Shown here: piece after piece, positions 21,400 to 23,102 of the stretch
How the letters are laid out: every line of letters begins with the position of its first letter
Numbering within the stretch: the first letter of the stretch is position 1
NCBI GenBank assembly: GCA_947470165.1
Contig: CANISN010000002.1
Location: forward strand, 1 to 23,102
Source of the DNA: Burkholderiaceae bacterium
GTDB taxonomy: Bacteria; Pseudomonadota; Gammaproteobacteria; Burkholderiales; Burkholderiaceae
Reading direction: 5' to 3'
DNA: 23,102 nucleotides
The notes under the pieces: generated by a model
Told to the model about the DNA's origin: nothing
What the model saw: only the letters and a program-made list of their open reading frames with translations
The model's database searches: none
Translations under genes and position numbers: made by a program

Positions 21400-22257
21400 A
21401 TGAGCTCCAAGTTACCTGAAAATAATTCTCAAACCATCACTAATTTTTTGCGTCTTCAAAAAAGTCAGTTAGCAGAAGAGACTTCTGAAGACTCCTATAA
21501 ATTTGCGTTTGATGATCAAGCCTTTTTAGCTCGTCGGGAAACACTAGGTTTGCGCTTTCAGTTGGAGTTGTTAAAGCCTGAGATTCTGCTAGATGAGCAT
21601 GGCATTGAGCATACGATCACAGTATTCGGGTCCACTCGTTTTGTTAGTTCTCAGGCGGCACATGAGATGGAGGAGAAAGCTAAAACTCCCGCTGAGCTTG
21701 CTCAGGCAAAAAGGGCCTTACTCCACTGCAAGTATTATGATTCGGCTAGGGAATTCGGAACAATAGTAGCGCACTATAACGCCACTCAAACAGAGAATCG
21801 TAATAAGCTTTACGTTGCCACTGGCGGCGGTCCTGGAATTATGGAGGCGGTTAACCGAGGTGCATTTGAGGCGGGCGATAAGTCAATTGGTTTTAATATT
21901 AGCCTGCCTAAAGAGCAACACCCAAATTCTTACCTGACTCCAGGACTAAGCTTTCGGTTTCATTATTTTGCTATTCGCAAAATGCATTTCATGCTCAGGG
22001 CGAGGGCAATTTTGGCCTACCCTGGTGGATTTGGCTCCTTTGATGAGCTCTTTGAAGTGTTGACCCTCATGCAAACAAAAAAGGTAGACCGCTTTCCGAT
22101 CATTTTAGTTGGGAAAGATTTTTGGCAAGGGGTTATTAACTTTAATCAGATGCTCGCTCATGGAGTGATTGAGCAGGCCGATATGGATTTAATTCATTTT
22201 GTGGAAACAGCCGAAGAAGCCTGGGCTGTTATAAGTGACTGGTATCAATTGGCTTGA
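21400..22257 (+). CDS. LOG family protein (long form), cytokinin riboside 5'-phosphate phosphoribohydrolase-like
   Basis: This 285-residue Rossmann-fold protein carries the two LOG signatures: GGGPGIMEAVNRGA (142-155) and PGGFGSFDELFE (208-219), a version of PGGxGTxxE with Ser for Thr. Arg193 in AIRKMHF is also a conserved active-site position. LOG proteins cleave the N-glycosidic bond of nucleoside 5'-monophosphates such as AMP or cytokinin ribotides, and are often misnamed lysine decarboxylase. It is longer than plant-type LOG (about 190 residues), with an extra N-terminal 65 residues (ITNFLRLQ, FAFDDQAFLARRETLGLRFQLE) and a helical insertion near 85-130. These mark the long bacterial group, whose substrate is unclear. 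It is first of a rightward row with a membrane protein and a flavoprotein gene. Confidence 0.88.
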   Translation: MSSKLPENNSQTITNFLRLQKSQLAEETSEDSYKFAFDDQAFLARRETLGLRFQLELLKPEILLDEHGIEHTITVFGSTRFVSSQAAHEMEEKAKTPAELAQAKRALLHCKYYDSAREFGTIVAHYNATQTENRNKLYVATGGGPGIMEAVNRGAFEAGDKSIGFNISLPKEQHPNSYLTPGLSFRFHYFAIRKMHFMLRARAILAYPGGFGSFDELFEVLTLMQTKKVDRFPIILVGKDFWQGVINFNQMLAHGVIEQADMDLIHFVETAEEAWAVISDWYQLA

Positions 22258-22287
22258 GGGATCTGTAAAATAAGCTCCGAAGACATT

Positions 22288-22803
22288 ATGACTATTACAA
22301 GTACAGTAAACCTTACTACCGAACTAGATTTACCAGCCTATTTATTTGGTATCACTATGCTACTAATTGTGATGCTCGTGCATGGGTTTGTATTGCTCCA
22401 GATTGCCAAGCGTTATGAAGTAAAGTCATTTCTCTATCTCTCAGAACAGAAATATTCATCCGTTGCCCTTGTTTTCTACATCAGCATACTGTGTTTATTT
22501 CTCACCCATCTCTTTGAAATCATTCTCTGGGGTATCTCATTAAGGGTGTTTAATCTCTTGCCCAATTTAGGACAGAGTATTCTATTTAGTGGCAGCACTT
22601 ATACGGCGATGGGCTTTATGGACGATTCTTTGCCAAATGGATGGAAGATGCTGGCCATCATTATTGCTTTTTCAGGAATGTTTGCTTTTGCTTGGACGGC
22701 ATCGGTCATGATCTCTATGACTAAAAACTTCCGACAGGCTTATACCCTTTTGCATATGCAAAAACTCAAGCTGCCGACTGAAGTCATTGAACGCTTCAAG
22801 TAA
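22288..22803 (+). CDS. Membrane protein resembling a two-TM potassium channel with a degenerate filter
   Basis: This 171-residue protein has three to four hydrophobic segments: about 18-38, 58-82, 93-108 (re-entrant) and 119-143. The last two fit the pore helix, filter and inner helix of a K+ channel: FSGSTYTAMGFMDD (100-113) aligns with the TxTTxGYGD filter, and WKMLAIIIAFSGMFAFAWTASVM (119-141) with the inner helix. The usual GYG is replaced by MGF and the Asp after it is one position later. The function may be an ion channel with altered selectivity or a non-conducting relative; the similarity is by pattern only. It lies 30 bases after the LOG gene and 3 bases before the next gene, so all three are probably one operon. 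Confidence 0.7.
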   Translation: MTITSTVNLTTELDLPAYLFGITMLLIVMLVHGFVLLQIAKRYEVKSFLYLSEQKYSSVALVFYISILCLFLTHLFEIILWGISLRVFNLLPNLGQSILFSGSTYTAMGFMDDSLPNGWKMLAIIIAFSGMFAFAWTASVMISMTKNFRQAYTLLHMQKLKLPTEVIERFK

Positions 22804-22806
22804 ATT

Positions 22807-23102
22807 ATGAGTAAAGCTTGGGATGCCATCGTGATTGGCGGTGGTGCAGCCGGACTATTTTGCGCTGGCGTTGCTGGTCAATTAGGTAAAAAAGTATTGG
22901 TGCTGGATCACGCCGATATCCTGTGTGAAAAAATACGGATCAGCGGTGGAGGAAGATGTAACTTTACCAATCTGCATAGTAGTCCTGCTAATTTCCTATC
23001 ACTTAACCCTCATTTTGTAAAAAGCGCCTTAGCGCGCTACCCCGCAAAAGAATTTATTAAATTAGTTCAGTCTTATCGTATTGCCTATCATGAGAAACAC
23101 CA
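22807..23102 (+). CDS. HI0933/YhiN-family FAD flavoprotein (5' part only)
   Basis: The first 98 codons of a flavoprotein are present before the right edge. They contain the dinucleotide motif IVIGGGAAGLFCAGVAG (residues 8-24), the following acidic residue in VLVLDHAD (31-38) and ISGGGRCNFTN (45-55), the signature of the HI0933/YhiN (BaiN) family. Complete members are about 390-420 residues, so roughly three quarters is missing. The biochemical role of most members is unknown; a gut relative called BaiN reduces bile acid intermediates. The ATG at 22807 is three bases after the upstream stop, indicating co-transcription with the channel-like gene. Confidence 0.88.
   Translation, partial: MSKAWDAIVIGGGAAGLFCAGVAGQLGKKVLVLDHADILCEKIRISGGGRCNFTNLHSSPANFLSLNPHFVKSALARYPAKEFIKLVQSYRIAYHEKH

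Noticed and set aside
1..23102. Mobile elements, CRISPR arrays, toxin-antitoxin or phage genes.
   Set aside because: No transposase, integrase, terminal repeats, regularly spaced repeats or phage structural genes are visible on either strand.

Overview
The window looks like a chromosomal segment of a low-GC betaproteobacterium of the Burkholderiaceae, most like Polynucleobacter. This rests on the A/T-leaning, tightly packed sequence and on the mix of protein families; no rRNA or marker gene is present to confirm it. It holds 24 complete protein genes, two genes cut by the window edges and one probable 9-codon leader ORF. I see no tRNA, rRNA, insertion sequence, phage gene or CRISPR array. The longest gaps between genes are about 155 bases, so no stretch over 300 bases lacks a gene.

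1-7431 is a divergent catabolic locus. Leftward runs a TetR regulator, a VOC-fold protein and an FAD monooxygenase resembling 2,6-dihydroxypyridine 3-hydroxylase (cut by the left edge). Rightward run coxG, the FAD, [2Fe-2S] and molybdopterin subunits of a molybdenum hydroxylase, and a 3-hydroxybutyrate dehydrogenase-like SDR. The active-site loop of the large subunit (QYRGVGH) is not the CO-oxidising form I motif. The enzyme is therefore more likely a hydroxylase of an organic, perhaps N-heterocyclic, substrate whose product the FAD monooxygenase hydroxylates again. The 112-base gap between the arms carries a perfect 6-1-6 palindrome overlapping a possible promoter, a likely TetR operator.

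7513-8106 encodes a membrane protein equal to the N-terminal domain of PuuD-type urate oxidase, without its cytochrome c domain. It ends at a strong bidirectional terminator.

8195-11254 is a peroxide-defence block. Rubrerythrin, rubredoxin (55 aa) and rubredoxin reductase (TTG start) run leftward, and OxyR with both redox cysteines runs rightward. Together they could pass electrons from NAD(P)H through rubredoxin to rubrerythrin to reduce H2O2 under OxyR control.

11334-15168 holds an Old Yellow Enzyme (NemA-like), then, leftward, L-lactate dehydrogenase LldD followed by two small proteins of unknown function. Divergent from lldD is an EamA transporter whose start overlaps the stop of a 9-codon leader ORF. 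The lldD/transporter gap contains two nested inverted repeats.

15283-18678 holds a class V aminotransferase, a lysine-rich small secreted protein, a second EamA transporter and the NAD(P)H-hydrate repair dehydratase NnrD.

18741-23102 holds a beta-CASP metallo-beta-lactamase ribonuclease, an orphan family 3 solute-binding protein, a small membrane-anchored protein whose 5' leader can form a hairpin over its ribosome binding site, a long-form LOG protein, a K+-channel-like membrane protein with a degenerate filter, and the start of a YhiN/HI0933 flavoprotein cut by the right edge.
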